A stretch of 56,449 nucleotides of DNA from positions 1-56,449 of the IMG/VR virus record IMGVR_UViG_3300020159_000747; one strand, 5' to 3'. Origin of the DNA: a virus. Position numbers and translations under genes: made by a program. Below are positions 47,375 through 56,096 of the stretch, piece by piece. Every line of letters starts with the position of its first letter. Position 1 is the stretch's first letter. The notes below the pieces were generated by a model that saw only the letters and a list, made by a program, of their open reading frames with translations, was not told the DNA's origin and ran no database searches.

Positions 47375-49632
47375 TATTGTCCTCCTAGTTGCTTGTTAAA
47401 GTTTTGACTAGATAAAAGTTGCTTAAGCGCTTCTGCAGTTGCAGCTGGGTTTCCGCCACCTTCAATTTTAATAGTTACTCCACCCATGTTGTATGTACTA
47501 GCAGAAGGTGTTGGTTGAGCAAATGCTTCTGGCTTTTCTTTTTTATCAAACCCCGCCCATCGGTCTGATTTTGATAAAAACTCTTTCCAAGATACGCCAC
47601 TAGCACCGTCACTACTATTACCAGGAAGCATCCCAGACCAACCAGAGTTAGTTGTTGGGGTCGTCTTGCCGTCAAAGTTATATGGACTTCCACCAACTTT
47701 ACCTGTAACCCAAGCAGAACTATTAATAGCAGCAAGAATATCTTCTTTACTCTTACCAGCTTTTAACGCTTCAATAATGTCTGTGTATCCACGCTTGTCT
47801 GCGCTCTTACCAGTAAGGGTATCGATAGTTGCATTAAGTCCATCTTCCCAGCTCTTATAAACCTTTACGCCTACGTGGTTCATAGACTCTGAGCCGTACT
47901 TGCCACCTAAAGTTGTATTAAGTGGGTTGTACTTAGCAGAGTTTTTAAAGTGACCACCCTCATGGTTCTGCCATATCTTTAAAGCATCAATAGAATCTTG
48001 GCTTTGAGGAGCACCAATCTTTTTTAAGAAAGCTTTAGCAAAGTCTTCGTTTGAAGATTTCTCATCTAATCCTGTGCCTTTTCCAAACACCCAACCACCG
48101 TCACCACGGAATGGGTAGTTCTTTAAATCGTGGTTAGGAACAATGTATCCATCTTCTTTAGGTACAAAGAGTTCTGGTCCGCGCTCGCCAACAATGTAAG
48201 GTGACTTTTTGTCTACGTCTCCGCCCTCAGCTTTAAATATTCCTGTAAGGGCTCTTGATACTGGGTTACCAACTAAGAAACCAGTGAGAGCACTTATGGC
48301 GTTATTACCGCCGCTACCTAGTGTTTCAAAGAAACCTTTAGTTGCACCTAGAGCAGATATAAGACCAGTAAACTTATCCATCTCGGTAAAGAAACCACTT
48401 ACATAAGACATAAGCTGGTCTGCTCTACCCTTAGCGTCAGCAATAGCTGGAGCTGTTGTAGAGATAAATTCTGATGCTTGAGCAGTTCTTTGCCCCTGCA
48501 TGTTTGCAGCAAAAGTAGAAAGACCTGCGTCTTGAGATAGCTTCTTCATTCTGTCGCCACTCATACCAGCAAACTGTGCTCCGCCTGTAGACGCCTTAAG
48601 TAGAAGTCCGTCTTCAATCATCTTTCTTAGGTACGGGTCATTACCAAAAAGATTATCAAGCATGGTGGCAATTGCGTTACCAGGCAATAAAGAAGTTTTA
48701 ATATCTTGAAGAGTAGAACCAGAACCACCAGTGCGTCTCTTTTGACTCTCAAGTTTATTCCACAAGTCATCAATGATAGCTCTTGGGTCGCGAGGCATTC
48801 CGTTTTCATCACGAACCCTAATACCAACCGCTCTTAACATGTTTACGCTTCTACCGCGGTTAAGTGCGCCCACTGCTTGAGCAGCGCCTTCTCCACCCAT
48901 ACCAGGAGTCATGTTAGATAAAACTGCAGAGCCCATAGCAACCTGCTGCATGTTTTGCTGGGAACCGCCATAGATACCACCTTGTGCAAAGGTAGCCATC
49001 ATTCGCATATTATCTAGCGGGTCTTTCATAAGACCAGCTTTTGCTATTTTGTTTAAGAAATCTCGTGTCTGGTCATAAGCGCCGTTCTTTCCGCTCATGT
49101 CAGATAATCCACCAAGCACTCCTGGCATACCCGCTTGAACGCGGCCTCCGCCACCTAAAGATATAGCAGCACGTGATGTATATAGCTGTGCTTTAAATGC
49201 ATCGTCTGTGCCTGGCATTGCCATGGCAGCAGCAGTAACACCAGCTGCAGCTATTTGAGCAGGTGATGGTTGTCTAAAGACGTTTGTATTTCCGCCACCT
49301 TGAGGTGCGCCTGCAGCAGCAGGACCTGTACCACCTGGACCAGCAGGACCAGCGGGGCCGCCTGGGCCGCCTGCTTGTGGAGTAGAAAAAGTAGGGCCAG
49401 CCATAACAGTATTGGCGCCACCTGGGCCACCAATACCGCTAAAGGCGTTTTTAAATTTAGCACCCATGCGGGTGATTTTTTGTTCGGCTGCATTAAGTGA
49501 GCTGTTAATTCTGTACTCAATGGTGCTAGCCATTTGTAAAAGGGTAGAGTGAGCCCCACGGCTTGATTGTTCAAACCGCTGCATGTTGTTCGCAGCATTT
49601 CCACTACTGGAGTTGCTAGGCATATTTAACAT
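47374..49632 (-). CDS. Tape-measure-type protein with muralytic-like domain (752 aa)
   Basis: Helical N-terminus, a collagen-like GPxGPx tract near residues 75-115, long helical middle, and a C-terminal domain with WQNHEGGHFKNSAKYNPLNT and VYKSWEDGLNATIDTLTG, which looks like tail-associated lysozyme/transglycosylase domains (Glu in NHEGG as candidate catalyst). Its ATG overlaps the frameshift product's stop (TAATG), the position typical for a tape measure. Confidence 0.75.
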   Translation of the reverse strand: MLNMPSNSSSGNAANNMQRFEQSSRGAHSTLLQMASTIEYRINSSLNAAEQKITRMGAKFKNAFSGIGGPGGANTVMAGPTFSTPQAGGPGGPAGPAGPGGTGPAAAGAPQGGGNTNVFRQPSPAQIAAAGVTAAAMAMPGTDDAFKAQLYTSRAAISLGGGGRVQAGMPGVLGGLSDMSGKNGAYDQTRDFLNKIAKAGLMKDPLDNMRMMATFAQGGIYGGSQQNMQQVAMGSAVLSNMTPGMGGEGAAQAVGALNRGRSVNMLRAVGIRVRDENGMPRDPRAIIDDLWNKLESQKRRTGGSGSTLQDIKTSLLPGNAIATMLDNLFGNDPYLRKMIEDGLLLKASTGGAQFAGMSGDRMKKLSQDAGLSTFAANMQGQRTAQASEFISTTAPAIADAKGRADQLMSYVSGFFTEMDKFTGLISALGATKGFFETLGSGGNNAISALTGFLVGNPVSRALTGIFKAEGGDVDKKSPYIVGERGPELFVPKEDGYIVPNHDLKNYPFRGDGGWVFGKGTGLDEKSSNEDFAKAFLKKIGAPQSQDSIDALKIWQNHEGGHFKNSAKYNPLNTTLGGKYGSESMNHVGVKVYKSWEDGLNATIDTLTGKSADKRGYTDIIEALKAGKSKEDILAAINSSAWVTGKVGGSPYNFDGKTTPTTNSGWSGMLPGNSSDGASGVSWKEFLSKSDRWAGFDKKEKPEAFAQPTPSASTYNMGGVTIKIEGGGNPAATAEALKQLLSSQNFNKQLGGQ

Positions 49633-49778
49633 TATCTAGTCCTTCTAGAACGTTCTAACCAATTAAGACGCTCTCTGGGTGAGAGGCTTCTTATATCTGA
49701 TAGTGACCAACCAACGAAAGTTCTTGTAAGAATCTCGTACTGGTCTAACAGGCTTTCGTAATCTGTTTCACTAAATGC
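49632..49778 (-). CDS. Frameshift-only C-terminal part of tail assembly chaperone (48 aa)
   Basis: An open frame of 48 codons with no ATG, GTG or TTG start, offset +1 from the end of the gene at 49771-50565. It reads AFSETDYESLLDQYEILTRT then FVGWSLSDIRSLSPRERLNW, a plausible conserved chaperone tail. A slip-prone TTT_C (Phe codon at 49780-49782, shifting onto TTC) lies four codons before the upstream stop. This is the gpG/gpT arrangement common before tape measures, here predicted +1 (or -2). Confidence 0.7.
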   Translation of the reverse strand, partial: AFSETDYESLLDQYEILTRTFVGWSLSDIRSLSPRERLNWLERSRRTR

Positions 49779-50565
49779 GAAACAAGTCGAGCAAGGACAG
49801 CGGAAGAGCCATTAACTCACCACATGCCTTACAAGCCCTGGTCACCTCCCCAAGGCGTGGACCTGGGTTACGCTTGATGATTTCATCAACAAGCTTGGTT
49901 CTATCTGCCATACCCAAAGATAAAGCAGTCATAGCACCTTCAGATGGTTCTCCGTTTAGTGACACTAAGCATCCAGCTAGTAAAATTGTATTTACTTCTG
50001 CAGGTGTTCGTTCAAAGTTCTCCATGAGTTTTCTTTGAGTAACACCGTTTGGTAGAGCCACTATGGCTGTACCTGTTTTTGTTTCAACTTCAAAAGTTCT
50101 ATCTTCTTTAGCATCTTTTAATTCCACTACTGGAACGTCTGATGATAAAAGGATAGAGACATCTTGCGTATCACCACAGTCACGACAACGTGCGGTGATA
50201 TTAATGTCATCCCCGAAAGTCACCTTTCTAATTGCTAGAAGGATGGTGTCTCGGTCGCCAGCTAGGATAGAATCTAGGTCTGCCTTCTCAGCGTTCCTAG
50301 AGCCAATCTTTACAAGGCCTCGTTGCAAAAGGACATTGAGAGCTTTGCCTGAGGTACCTGCTTTTGCTACAGCTTCCTCGTCAGCCCCGTTAAGTTCTCG
50401 TACTTCAACTGTGTTGATTACTTCACCATTTGGCTCAATGAAGCCGCCTGGCAACTTAACAGAAGACTCTGAAGGGGCCCGCGTCTTAATGACTTGTGCG
50501 GGCTCCTCCATCGCCTTTGCTGCAAATTTCTGTATTAGTTCTGCGTCTGTGATAATTTCAGTCAC
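49771..50565 (-). CDS. Tail assembly chaperone, zinc-ribbon type (264 aa)
   Basis: Two Cys pairs, CRDC near residue 127 and CKAC near 245, with helical DRDTILLAIRKVTFGD and AVNTILLAG-like segments, resemble T4 gp26-type baseplate/chaperone proteins encoded between tube and tape measure. It ends SLLDLFRI; slippage at LF extends it by 48 residues. Shine-Dalgarno GGAGC. Confidence 0.75.
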   Translation of the reverse strand: MTEIITDAELIQKFAAKAMEEPAQVIKTRAPSESSVKLPGGFIEPNGEVINTVEVRELNGADEEAVAKAGTSGKALNVLLQRGLVKIGSRNAEKADLDSILAGDRDTILLAIRKVTFGDDINITARCRDCGDTQDVSILLSSDVPVVELKDAKEDRTFEVETKTGTAIVALPNGVTQRKLMENFERTPAEVNTILLAGCLVSLNGEPSEGAMTALSLGMADRTKLVDEIIKRNPGPRLGEVTRACKACGELMALPLSLLDLFRI

Positions 50566-50590
50566 GATTTATGCTCCTAAGGTTTGTTAA

Positions 50591-51199
50591 TTAAGAAATT
50601 TTTCCTGCTGCGTCTTCTTCTTTGCCGTCCTTAGTAAAGAAGACTGACAAGCCTTCATGTACTAATGTCATTGACTCAAACAAGATTGCGCCATCTGCTG
50701 CGTTAAGGTCTGTATAGTTTAGCGCAGTAATCCATGCATTGTGAATCTTGAAACCCATCTTGTACTTCTGAACCTCTGTTGGTCCAGAGTTTGGATGGTC
50801 AGCTACAAACACCTTGATGTTAACGCGGAAGCTTTCAGCAGCTCCTGTTGTGCCGCCGTTTACAGCAATACCTTCTCCAGATGCTGCTGCAAATAGACCA
50901 CGCATCCATGTGATTGCCTGGTCATTACCAGCCAATACTCCACGCTGCATAGTGATTGGTGTAAAGGTAGTCATACCAGGTACCTGATGTACTGTGGTGT
51001 TGTAGCCACCTTCACGATATTGAATGGCCTGAGTGTTGATGCTCAACCCACTGATACTGCTAAATCCGCCAGACCAGGTGATAAGTTTCTGGTCAAAGAC
51101 CTTACCGTCCTTTGCTACCTCAAACTTAGCGAAGAACCGAAACGAGCGTAACGGGTCTGTTGCTAGTGTTGAGTGGCGATTGATTATGCTACTTGTCAT
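50591..51199 (-). CDS. Tail tube protein (202 aa)
   Basis: Matches the gp19/tail-tube pattern: DPLRSFRFFAKFEVAKDG, FSSISGLSINTQAIQYREGG, TFTPITMQRG, WMRGLF and KIHNAWITALNYTDLNA. The conserved ISGL...E/YREGG segment is diagnostic. Follows the sheath gene, as usual for contractile tails. Confidence 0.95.
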   Translation of the reverse strand: MTSSIINRHSTLATDPLRSFRFFAKFEVAKDGKVFDQKLITWSGGFSSISGLSINTQAIQYREGGYNTTVHQVPGMTTFTPITMQRGVLAGNDQAITWMRGLFAAASGEGIAVNGGTTGAAESFRVNIKVFVADHPNSGPTEVQKYKMGFKIHNAWITALNYTDLNAADGAILFESMTLVHEGLSVFFTKDGKEEDAAGKIS

Positions 51200-51214
51200 T
51201 GGTGGTTATCTCCT

Positions 51215-52732
51215 TTACGCCACAGTAACGGTGGTGCCACCGTCAAACTGTCCAATTTTAATAATGATAAATTCAGCTGGACGCTGTAGAGCAACGCCAA
51301 CTTCAATGTTTACGTACCCATTGTCAATCGAGCTTTGTGGGTTGTTTTCTGCATCAACCTTTACAAAGAACGCTGCTTGTGGGGTAGCGCCTCGTAGCCC
51401 ACCCTTGCTCCAGAAATCAGTAAGGAAAGTACTGATTGAAGAGTTAATGCGGTTCCACAAGAACTCGTCGTTTGGCTCAAAGATTGCAAACTGTGTAAGG
51501 TCTGTAAGAGACTTACGTAGATAGATAAGTGTGCGACGTACAGGTACGTACTTGTCTACATATCCACCCTTTAGAGTGCGTGAACCCATGATTACAATGC
51601 CTGAACCAGGTACAAACTTGATTGCGTTTACTGGATAAGCCGCAGAGTTAAGAGTATCAAGTTCACTATTTGTTAATGTTGCCACTGAAACAACGCCTGA
51701 TACGCGAGCAAGAAGACCAGCGGGGGCCTTGAATACTCCACGTGATGCATCAGTTGTTGCGATAACGCCCATAACCGCTGCGCCAGAACCAACTGCTCTT
51801 ACACGCCCTGTGCCAGAACCAGGAGCAAGTGTTGGGTCAGAAATAAGAAGATTTGGATAATAAACAGCGGCAAGTGAGCTTGCTGTGTACTGTGCAGCCA
51901 AAGCCAACTGTACAGAGGACTCATCATAGACGCCGTCAATAACTACAAACACATCTTGACGAGAGTTTGCATAACCAATAGCTGCGTTAATAACTGGAAC
52001 GGTTGAGTTACCAGGTATATTCAAAATTAAAGATTGTTTAATGGTGTCAAAGTTTAAAAGACCATTTGAATAATCTGTATTACCTATAGCGGTTCCATTG
52101 ATTCCAGTAGCTAAAGTTTGGTTTGTTACAACAGCTGGGTTACGAGTAGAACCTGTGTTTGCTGAGTTAAGGTCAGTTAGTCGTACGTAGCCAGAAGCTG
52201 CGTTAACGATAGCTGTTGCATAACGAGCATTTGTTGCTGTCATTGAAAGGTCAACGTGACGCTCAACTAGGTTTGCATCTGTATTGCCACCGTAGTAAAC
52301 AAACAAATCAAATAGACCTGTTGTTGCTGAGTTACCAATACTGATATTAATGTTGTTACCCCAAGCTCCAGCGTTATTAGCTTGAATTTGAAGTGTTGCT
52401 GATGGGCTTGCTGCTCGGTCGGAAAGTGAACGAGTTGCTGATGTTGCGCCTGGTGCAATGCGGTTAACGTAGCACTGGCTTCCACCGTTTGTAAAGAACA
52501 TGTACACAGCAAGTGGTAAATCATTACTAGCTGCTCCTGTTCCAGTACTTGTGTTCCAAGTACCGTACAGTGTTGAGTACTGGCTCCATGATGTAATTAA
52601 TTGAGGTATTCCAACTGGACCACGGTCGTTTGCGCCAATAAATGCGCCGACAGAATCTGAGTTTGGACCAACCACAGGTGCGACAGGATTTAACGTTTCT
52701 TCAACGTAAACTCCTGGACGTAGAACTGCCAT
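51215..52732 (-). CDS. Tail sheath protein (505 aa)
   Basis: Begins MAVLRPGVYVEETLNPVAPV and has GAFIGANDRGPVGIPQLITS, then a C-terminal region with RRTLIYLRKSLTDLTQFAIF, NINSSIS-like WNRINSSISTFLTDFW, and FFVKVDAENNPQSSIDNGYV, all typical of phage sheaths. It proves a contractile tail. The ~150 residues between 120 and 330 are the variable surface domain. Confidence 0.97.
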   Translation of the reverse strand: MAVLRPGVYVEETLNPVAPVVGPNSDSVGAFIGANDRGPVGIPQLITSWSQYSTLYGTWNTSTGTGAASNDLPLAVYMFFTNGGSQCYVNRIAPGATSATRSLSDRAASPSATLQIQANNAGAWGNNINISIGNSATTGLFDLFVYYGGNTDANLVERHVDLSMTATNARYATAIVNAASGYVRLTDLNSANTGSTRNPAVVTNQTLATGINGTAIGNTDYSNGLLNFDTIKQSLILNIPGNSTVPVINAAIGYANSRQDVFVVIDGVYDESSVQLALAAQYTASSLAAVYYPNLLISDPTLAPGSGTGRVRAVGSGAAVMGVIATTDASRGVFKAPAGLLARVSGVVSVATLTNSELDTLNSAAYPVNAIKFVPGSGIVIMGSRTLKGGYVDKYVPVRRTLIYLRKSLTDLTQFAIFEPNDEFLWNRINSSISTFLTDFWSKGGLRGATPQAAFFVKVDAENNPQSSIDNGYVNIEVGVALQRPAEFIIIKIGQFDGGTTVTVA

Positions 52733-52770
52733 TAGATTTTCTCCTTTGTTTTAAACAAGTTTGACATTTT

Positions 52771-53412
52771 TTATACTTTTGTTAATCCAGTAGGGATGTT
52801 CGATGTTTGGTCCGTTAACTCAGGAAGGTTAACAAGTACTTCTTCAACTCGTGAAGCCCTACGGCCTGCATCAAGTGGAGTAAGTTCACTGATTACTCTT
52901 ACTGTGTAAATGTTGCGTAGCAATCTGCGGTTTCCAGTTTCTCCGTCTACCGCATCTCGTTTTGCAAACCCATCAAGAAACATATGGCGGCGTGAGGTCT
53001 CTGTGCCTAGTTCGTTTGGAACTAGTAGACCGCCATACTTTGATGGAAATTTGTGCGTCAATTGAAACATCATTGCCCTGTCGTGACGCGGGTGACGGGC
53101 ATAGGTTGTAATTTGATATATCAAATCAAAAGCTACTGGTACTTCATAGCGGTAAGTCTTGCCAGATAGTGGGGCAACTGTTCCGCGATAGTCATTGTCT
53201 ACCAGTTGACCAGATGTCTGACGGTCATTAGCTGGAATCATGTCTATCAAATCAATAGTCACAAATGGAAACTCCTGTGCTCTAATCTCAACATCAGGGT
53301 ATCCAAACCACACCTTAACTGGGCGTGAGGCTGTCTTCTCATCTCCCACAGTCATACCTTGGAGCAAAGTCTTAAGAGCAGTGTCCTCAGCAATTAGAAA
53401 CGGATTTCCCAT
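52771..53412 (-). CDS. Tail terminator/completion-like protein (213 aa)
   Basis: An alpha/beta protein with EFPFVTIDLIDMIPANDRQT and YEVPVAFDLIYQITTYARHP, a layout like neck/tail-completion proteins (Pvc16/gp15-type). Directly upstream of sheath in transcription order. No signature residue is diagnostic. Confidence 0.6.
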   Translation of the reverse strand: MGNPFLIAEDTALKTLLQGMTVGDEKTASRPVKVWFGYPDVEIRAQEFPFVTIDLIDMIPANDRQTSGQLVDNDYRGTVAPLSGKTYRYEVPVAFDLIYQITTYARHPRHDRAMMFQLTHKFPSKYGGLLVPNELGTETSRRHMFLDGFAKRDAVDGETGNRRLLRNIYTVRVISELTPLDAGRRASRVEEVLVNLPELTDQTSNIPTGLTKV

Positions 53413-53413
53413 T

Positions 53414-53737
53414 TTATAGGTTCACCTCTTCCAACATATCTTCAGGGTGGGTCTCGTAAATCTTTGTTGCAAAATCTTCCATCTGATACTGAAAAGAGCG
53501 AATAGCTGAAGCTGGGGCCTGCGCACCAGAGCCATACTCTAAGTCTTCAATTTTTTGTTTAAACTCTGCTGGGTAGTCAACAGCAAACACACCTTGCTTT
53601 ACCACAACAGAAAGGGCCTGAGAAACGTCATCGGGCCAGCCGCGAGTAGCTGCTTCCTTCCTTAGGCTAGCCGTAAGGGCAGGTGCAGCGGACTCTAAAT
53701 TAGAATCAAGATTTCTTTTTAGATTTTTTATTGACAC
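53414..53737 (-). CDS. Neck-region hypothetical protein (107 aa)
   Basis: Begins MSIKNLKRNLDSNLESAAPA; helical, with RGWPDDVSQALSVVVKQGVF. Small helical proteins at this position are often head-tail connectors, but no motif is firm. Overlaps the gene upstream by 32 bases. Confidence 0.55.
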   Translation of the reverse strand: MSIKNLKRNLDSNLESAAPALTASLRKEAATRGWPDDVSQALSVVVKQGVFAVDYPAEFKQKIEDLEYGSGAQAPASAIRSFQYQMEDFATKIYETHPEDMLEEVNL

Positions 53738-53873
53738 CAGTAATTACCCCACGAGCTGCCGCTCCTAGTAGCAATGCTTTCCACACTCCTGCGCCCGTGC
53801 CTTTATTACTCTCGGCCAAAGCTTCAATGAACTCAACGTCCGAAGCCTTGTCAACGTGATTATCTTTAGGCAT
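53706..53873 (-). CDS. Hypothetical small protein (55 aa)
   Basis: I start at ATG 53873, with GGAGATGAC upstream; 11 more residues are open. Acidic N-terminus, a Gly/Ala hydrophobic segment (VWKALLLGAAARGVITGV) and a Lys tail. The segment could cross a membrane. Unknown role. Confidence 0.5.
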   Translation of the reverse strand: MPKDNHVDKASDVEFIEALAESNKGTGAGVWKALLLGAAARGVITGVNKKSKKKS

Positions 53874-53922
53874 GTCATCTCCATAGGAGTAGTAAGCAAA
53901 GTACATCGCAGGGGGTGGTGCT

Positions 53923-53943
53923 GTGAGCCCCGCATGGGCTCAC
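53923..53943. repeat. Hairpin GTGAGCCC-CGCAT-GGGCTCAC
   Basis: Perfect 8-bp stem with 5-base loop, just after the terminator at 53953-53980 on the - strand. Possibly a second terminator stem or processing site. Confidence 0.6.
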
Positions 53944-53952
53944 TACTAGGAT

Positions 53953-53980
53953 AAAGCAAAGAGGGGCCTTTCGGCCCCTC
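53953..53980 (-). terminator. Rho-independent terminator
   Basis: GAGGGGCC-GAAA-GGCCCCTC on the - strand with a stable tetraloop, followed by TTTGCTTT. It ends the Lys-rich gene group and splits head- or neck-side from tail genes. Confidence 0.9.
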
Positions 53981-53986
53981 AACTAC

Positions 53987-54208
53987 TTACTTCTTTTTAT
54001 CGGACTTCTTAATCTTCTTAATAATCTTGGCGTCAATCTTCTTATCCTCGGCCATGGTCTTAGGCTTCTTCTTAGCTCCGTGAGCCTTGTCAGCCTTCTC
54101 AAACTTAGCCTTTTCGTCCTTGTCAAAGCCAGCCTTCTTAAGCATCTTAGAGTCCTTCTTCTTATCCTTAGACTCTGTGTACTTGCCCTTCATAAAACCT
54201 GCAGCCAT
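53987..54208 (-). CDS. Lys-rich small protein (73 aa)
   Basis: About 40% Lys, otherwise Asp/Ala/Glu, entirely helical or disordered; begins MAAGFMKGKYTESKDKKKDS. Highly basic proteins near virion genes often bind packaged DNA. No family assigned. Confidence 0.6.
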   Translation of the reverse strand: MAAGFMKGKYTESKDKKKDSKMLKKAGFDKDEKAKFEKADKAHGAKKKPKTMAEDKKIDAKIIKKIKKSDKKK

Positions 54209-54351
54209 TACATGCCCTTCTTTCTGTTCATTACAGCTTTCTTAGCTGGGGCCTTAGTAGCAGCTTTCTTAGCAAACTTCTTGTTGGCGTCCTTTAGGGA
54301 CTTCATGCCGTGCTTATCCTTTGGCTTACCGCATCCACATGTTGCACACAT
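54208..54351 (-). CDS. Small Cys/Lys-rich protein (47 aa)
   Basis: I start at ATG 54351 (MCATCGCGKPKDKHGMKSLK) because the CATCGCG metal-knuckle look fits the N-terminus of similar phage proteins; a longer frame to 54432 is open but overlaps the upstream gene. The C-terminal half is Lys/Ala repeats. Confidence 0.6.
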   Translation of the reverse strand: MCATCGCGKPKDKHGMKSLKDANKKFAKKAATKAPAKKAVMNRKKGM

Positions 54352-54352
54352 A

Positions 54353-54493
54353 TTATTTACTCGCTTTCTTTGGTTTAGAGACTTTCTTTTTTCCAGAACC
54401 TGCAGGGACGCAGTTCGGAACCTTCTTGCCACCCTTAGTCTTCATGCCTACTTGAACGTAGCCATCCCAACAAGGGTTAGTATCTTTAGCCAT
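54353..54493 (-). CDS. Conserved small phage protein NPCWDGY type (46 aa)
   Basis: Begins [20 protein letters not shown] and continues GGKKVPNCVPAG, a pattern I associate with short proteins in T4-like marine and freshwater phages, often at the virion/protease region. Lys-rich tail. TAATATG spacing to the next gene. Confidence 0.65.
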   Translation of the reverse strand: MAKDTNPCWDGYVQVGMKTKGGKKVPNCVPAGSGKKKVSKPKKASK

Positions 54494-55518
54494 TATGCTG
54501 GTCCAATTGTTGTAATCGTTCCTGAAGAACCTCTGTACTTCAAGGCTCCAGCTTCTACATAAAGGATTCCGCCGCCTGTTAAGTTAGCGGTGGGGGCTGT
54601 TCCATTTTGCATAAGAAGCTTATCTGCGTTTATATTCTGGAAATAATCAATAGAGTTAGTAGTTCCACCAGTGCCTGATAGTGCCACTAGGGTTGACCCT
54701 GGCTTATCAAATACGCAGTTGAAGATTGAGTAAAAGCCGTTTAGTACAACTGGGGCAACACTGTTTAATGCTGAGGTTAGTAGTTGAGAGTTTGCTAGAG
54801 TAACAACGGTTCCAGCAGCAGAGGTAACAGCATTAGTTGCTGCGGCAACTACCACTGTCTGTACTAGGCTTAAACTTCCAGCAGTTAAAACTGGGGAGAC
54901 AGTGCTTCCGTTTTTAACAAGAACATTCGCGCTTGCGTTATTGACAGTTATAAAGTTTGTATTACCACCATAAATATCAACTATTCCGCTTCCAGTAATG
55001 CTTGCAGCACCAAAGTCTGTTAAACGAATAAGCGTGTATGGGGCAGTGCTGCTCTTTGTAAGAGTTCCAGAAATATCGCAGTTAAGTATGTTTACATTTC
55101 CCGCACCAGTTGGTGTAGTAACAGTTAAGTTTGTCATCTTTAATCCTGCAATAGTGCAACCAGTATTTGTGCTTACAGTTCCAGAAATTAAAGTGTTTCC
55201 TCCAACAAGACCAGGGGCAGTTAATACTGTGTATTGGTATGTAATTGATGGGTTTTCTGTATAGGTGCCTGGGTGAATAATAACTGTTCGTCTGTCACCT
55301 GCTACTAAGGTAAGCGCTTTAGTGATAGTAGCTACTGGTTTTAATAGGTCACCATTACCAGTAGTGTCGTTTCCATCTACTTGGCTAACGTGGATTTCTT
55401 GGTCATAGCCAGTAAATGTGGCTTGCTTTCCAGAGACTTCAGCGTCTAGAACGTCGAGAGCGGTGTTAAGAGTAACACCCCAACCGATAGCACCAATTGT
55501 AGGTTTAATAACTGCCAT
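54493..55518 (-). CDS. Right-handed beta-helix virion protein (341 aa)
   Basis: I start at ATG 55518 with GGAGC upstream (two more residues open from TTG). Thr/Asn/Gly-rich strands with periodic short repeats, [15 protein letters not shown] opening like a pectate-lyase fold and [20 protein letters not shown] in the body. Probably a fibre or decoration protein that binds the host surface. No catalytic residues evident. Confidence 0.7.
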   Translation of the reverse strand: MAVIKPTIGAIGWGVTLNTALDVLDAEVSGKQATFTGYDQEIHVSQVDGNDTTGNGDLLKPVATITKALTLVAGDRRTVIIHPGTYTENPSITYQYTVLTAPGLVGGNTLISGTVSTNTGCTIAGLKMTNLTVTTPTGAGNVNILNCDISGTLTKSSTAPYTLIRLTDFGAASITGSGIVDIYGGNTNFITVNNASANVLVKNGSTVSPVLTAGSLSLVQTVVVAAATNAVTSAAGTVVTLANSQLLTSALNSVAPVVLNGFYSIFNCVFDKPGSTLVALSGTGGTTNSIDYFQNINADKLLMQNGTAPTANLTGGGILYVEAGALKYRGSSGTITTIGPA

Positions 55519-55520
55519 AA

Positions 55521-56096
55521 TCAAGCTCCTCCGTAATATTCATTGCCGTAATAACCTTCACCGTAACCAACGTTAACAGAGGCATAGGTTAAAAATTGCG
55601 GGTCGTTGACCATTTCTTCAGGCATTAACTGAATACAGTCTACGCTTAGGATAGTGAACCTGTCTGCCACAATGCCGCGCTCTTGGATAGCAAATGGGCG
55701 ATATACCTGTCCACGCCAAACTACACGGTCGCGGTTATTGATATCTGGACGGATAATAATGTTAGGAGCAAACTTCTGTACATCTTCAATGTTGAAAGTT
55801 AGATGTAAAGTATCTGAGTTGTAGTAACCAACCGATGAAGTCTTGGCCTCACCCTGCTTGATAACAGCTCTGACTACAGGAACTGAGAACGGTCCAGTCC
55901 AGACTTTGCCACCCATAGAAGAGGAGATGTCTTGTCCGACATCATACAAAGGGTCTACATCAGAGTTAAAGGAATCAAATATATACCAAAGGGCTTTTGT
56001 TCCTACTGAGTGTTTTAAATCAGAATCGATACCTTTAAGAAGGTCAGTGGTCTCGTAGTCAGCGTCAAACCGACCCCCAGGTGTGTGAGCTCTCAC
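55521..56096 (-). CDS. Neck/head-region hypothetical protein (191 aa)
   Basis: Beta-rich with an aromatic C-terminus ([15 protein letters not shown]). Contains [20 protein letters not shown] and [19 protein letters not shown], reminiscent of head-completion proteins. Coupled with the neighbouring genes (4-base overlaps). Not recognised with certainty. Confidence 0.55.
   Translation of the reverse strand: MRAHTPGGRFDADYETTDLLKGIDSDLKHSVGTKALWYIFDSFNSDVDPLYDVGQDISSSMGGKVWTGPFSVPVVRAVIKQGEAKTSSVGYYNSDTLHLTFNIEDVQKFAPNIIIRPDINNRDRVVWRGQVYRPFAIQERGIVADRFTILSVDCIQLMPEEMVNDPQFLTYASVNVGYGEGYYGNEYYGGA

Noticed and set aside
49771-49785. Classical -1 frameshift in the tail chaperone
   Set aside because: The -1 frame reaches a stop after about ten codons; only the +1 frame leads to a long, plausible product.
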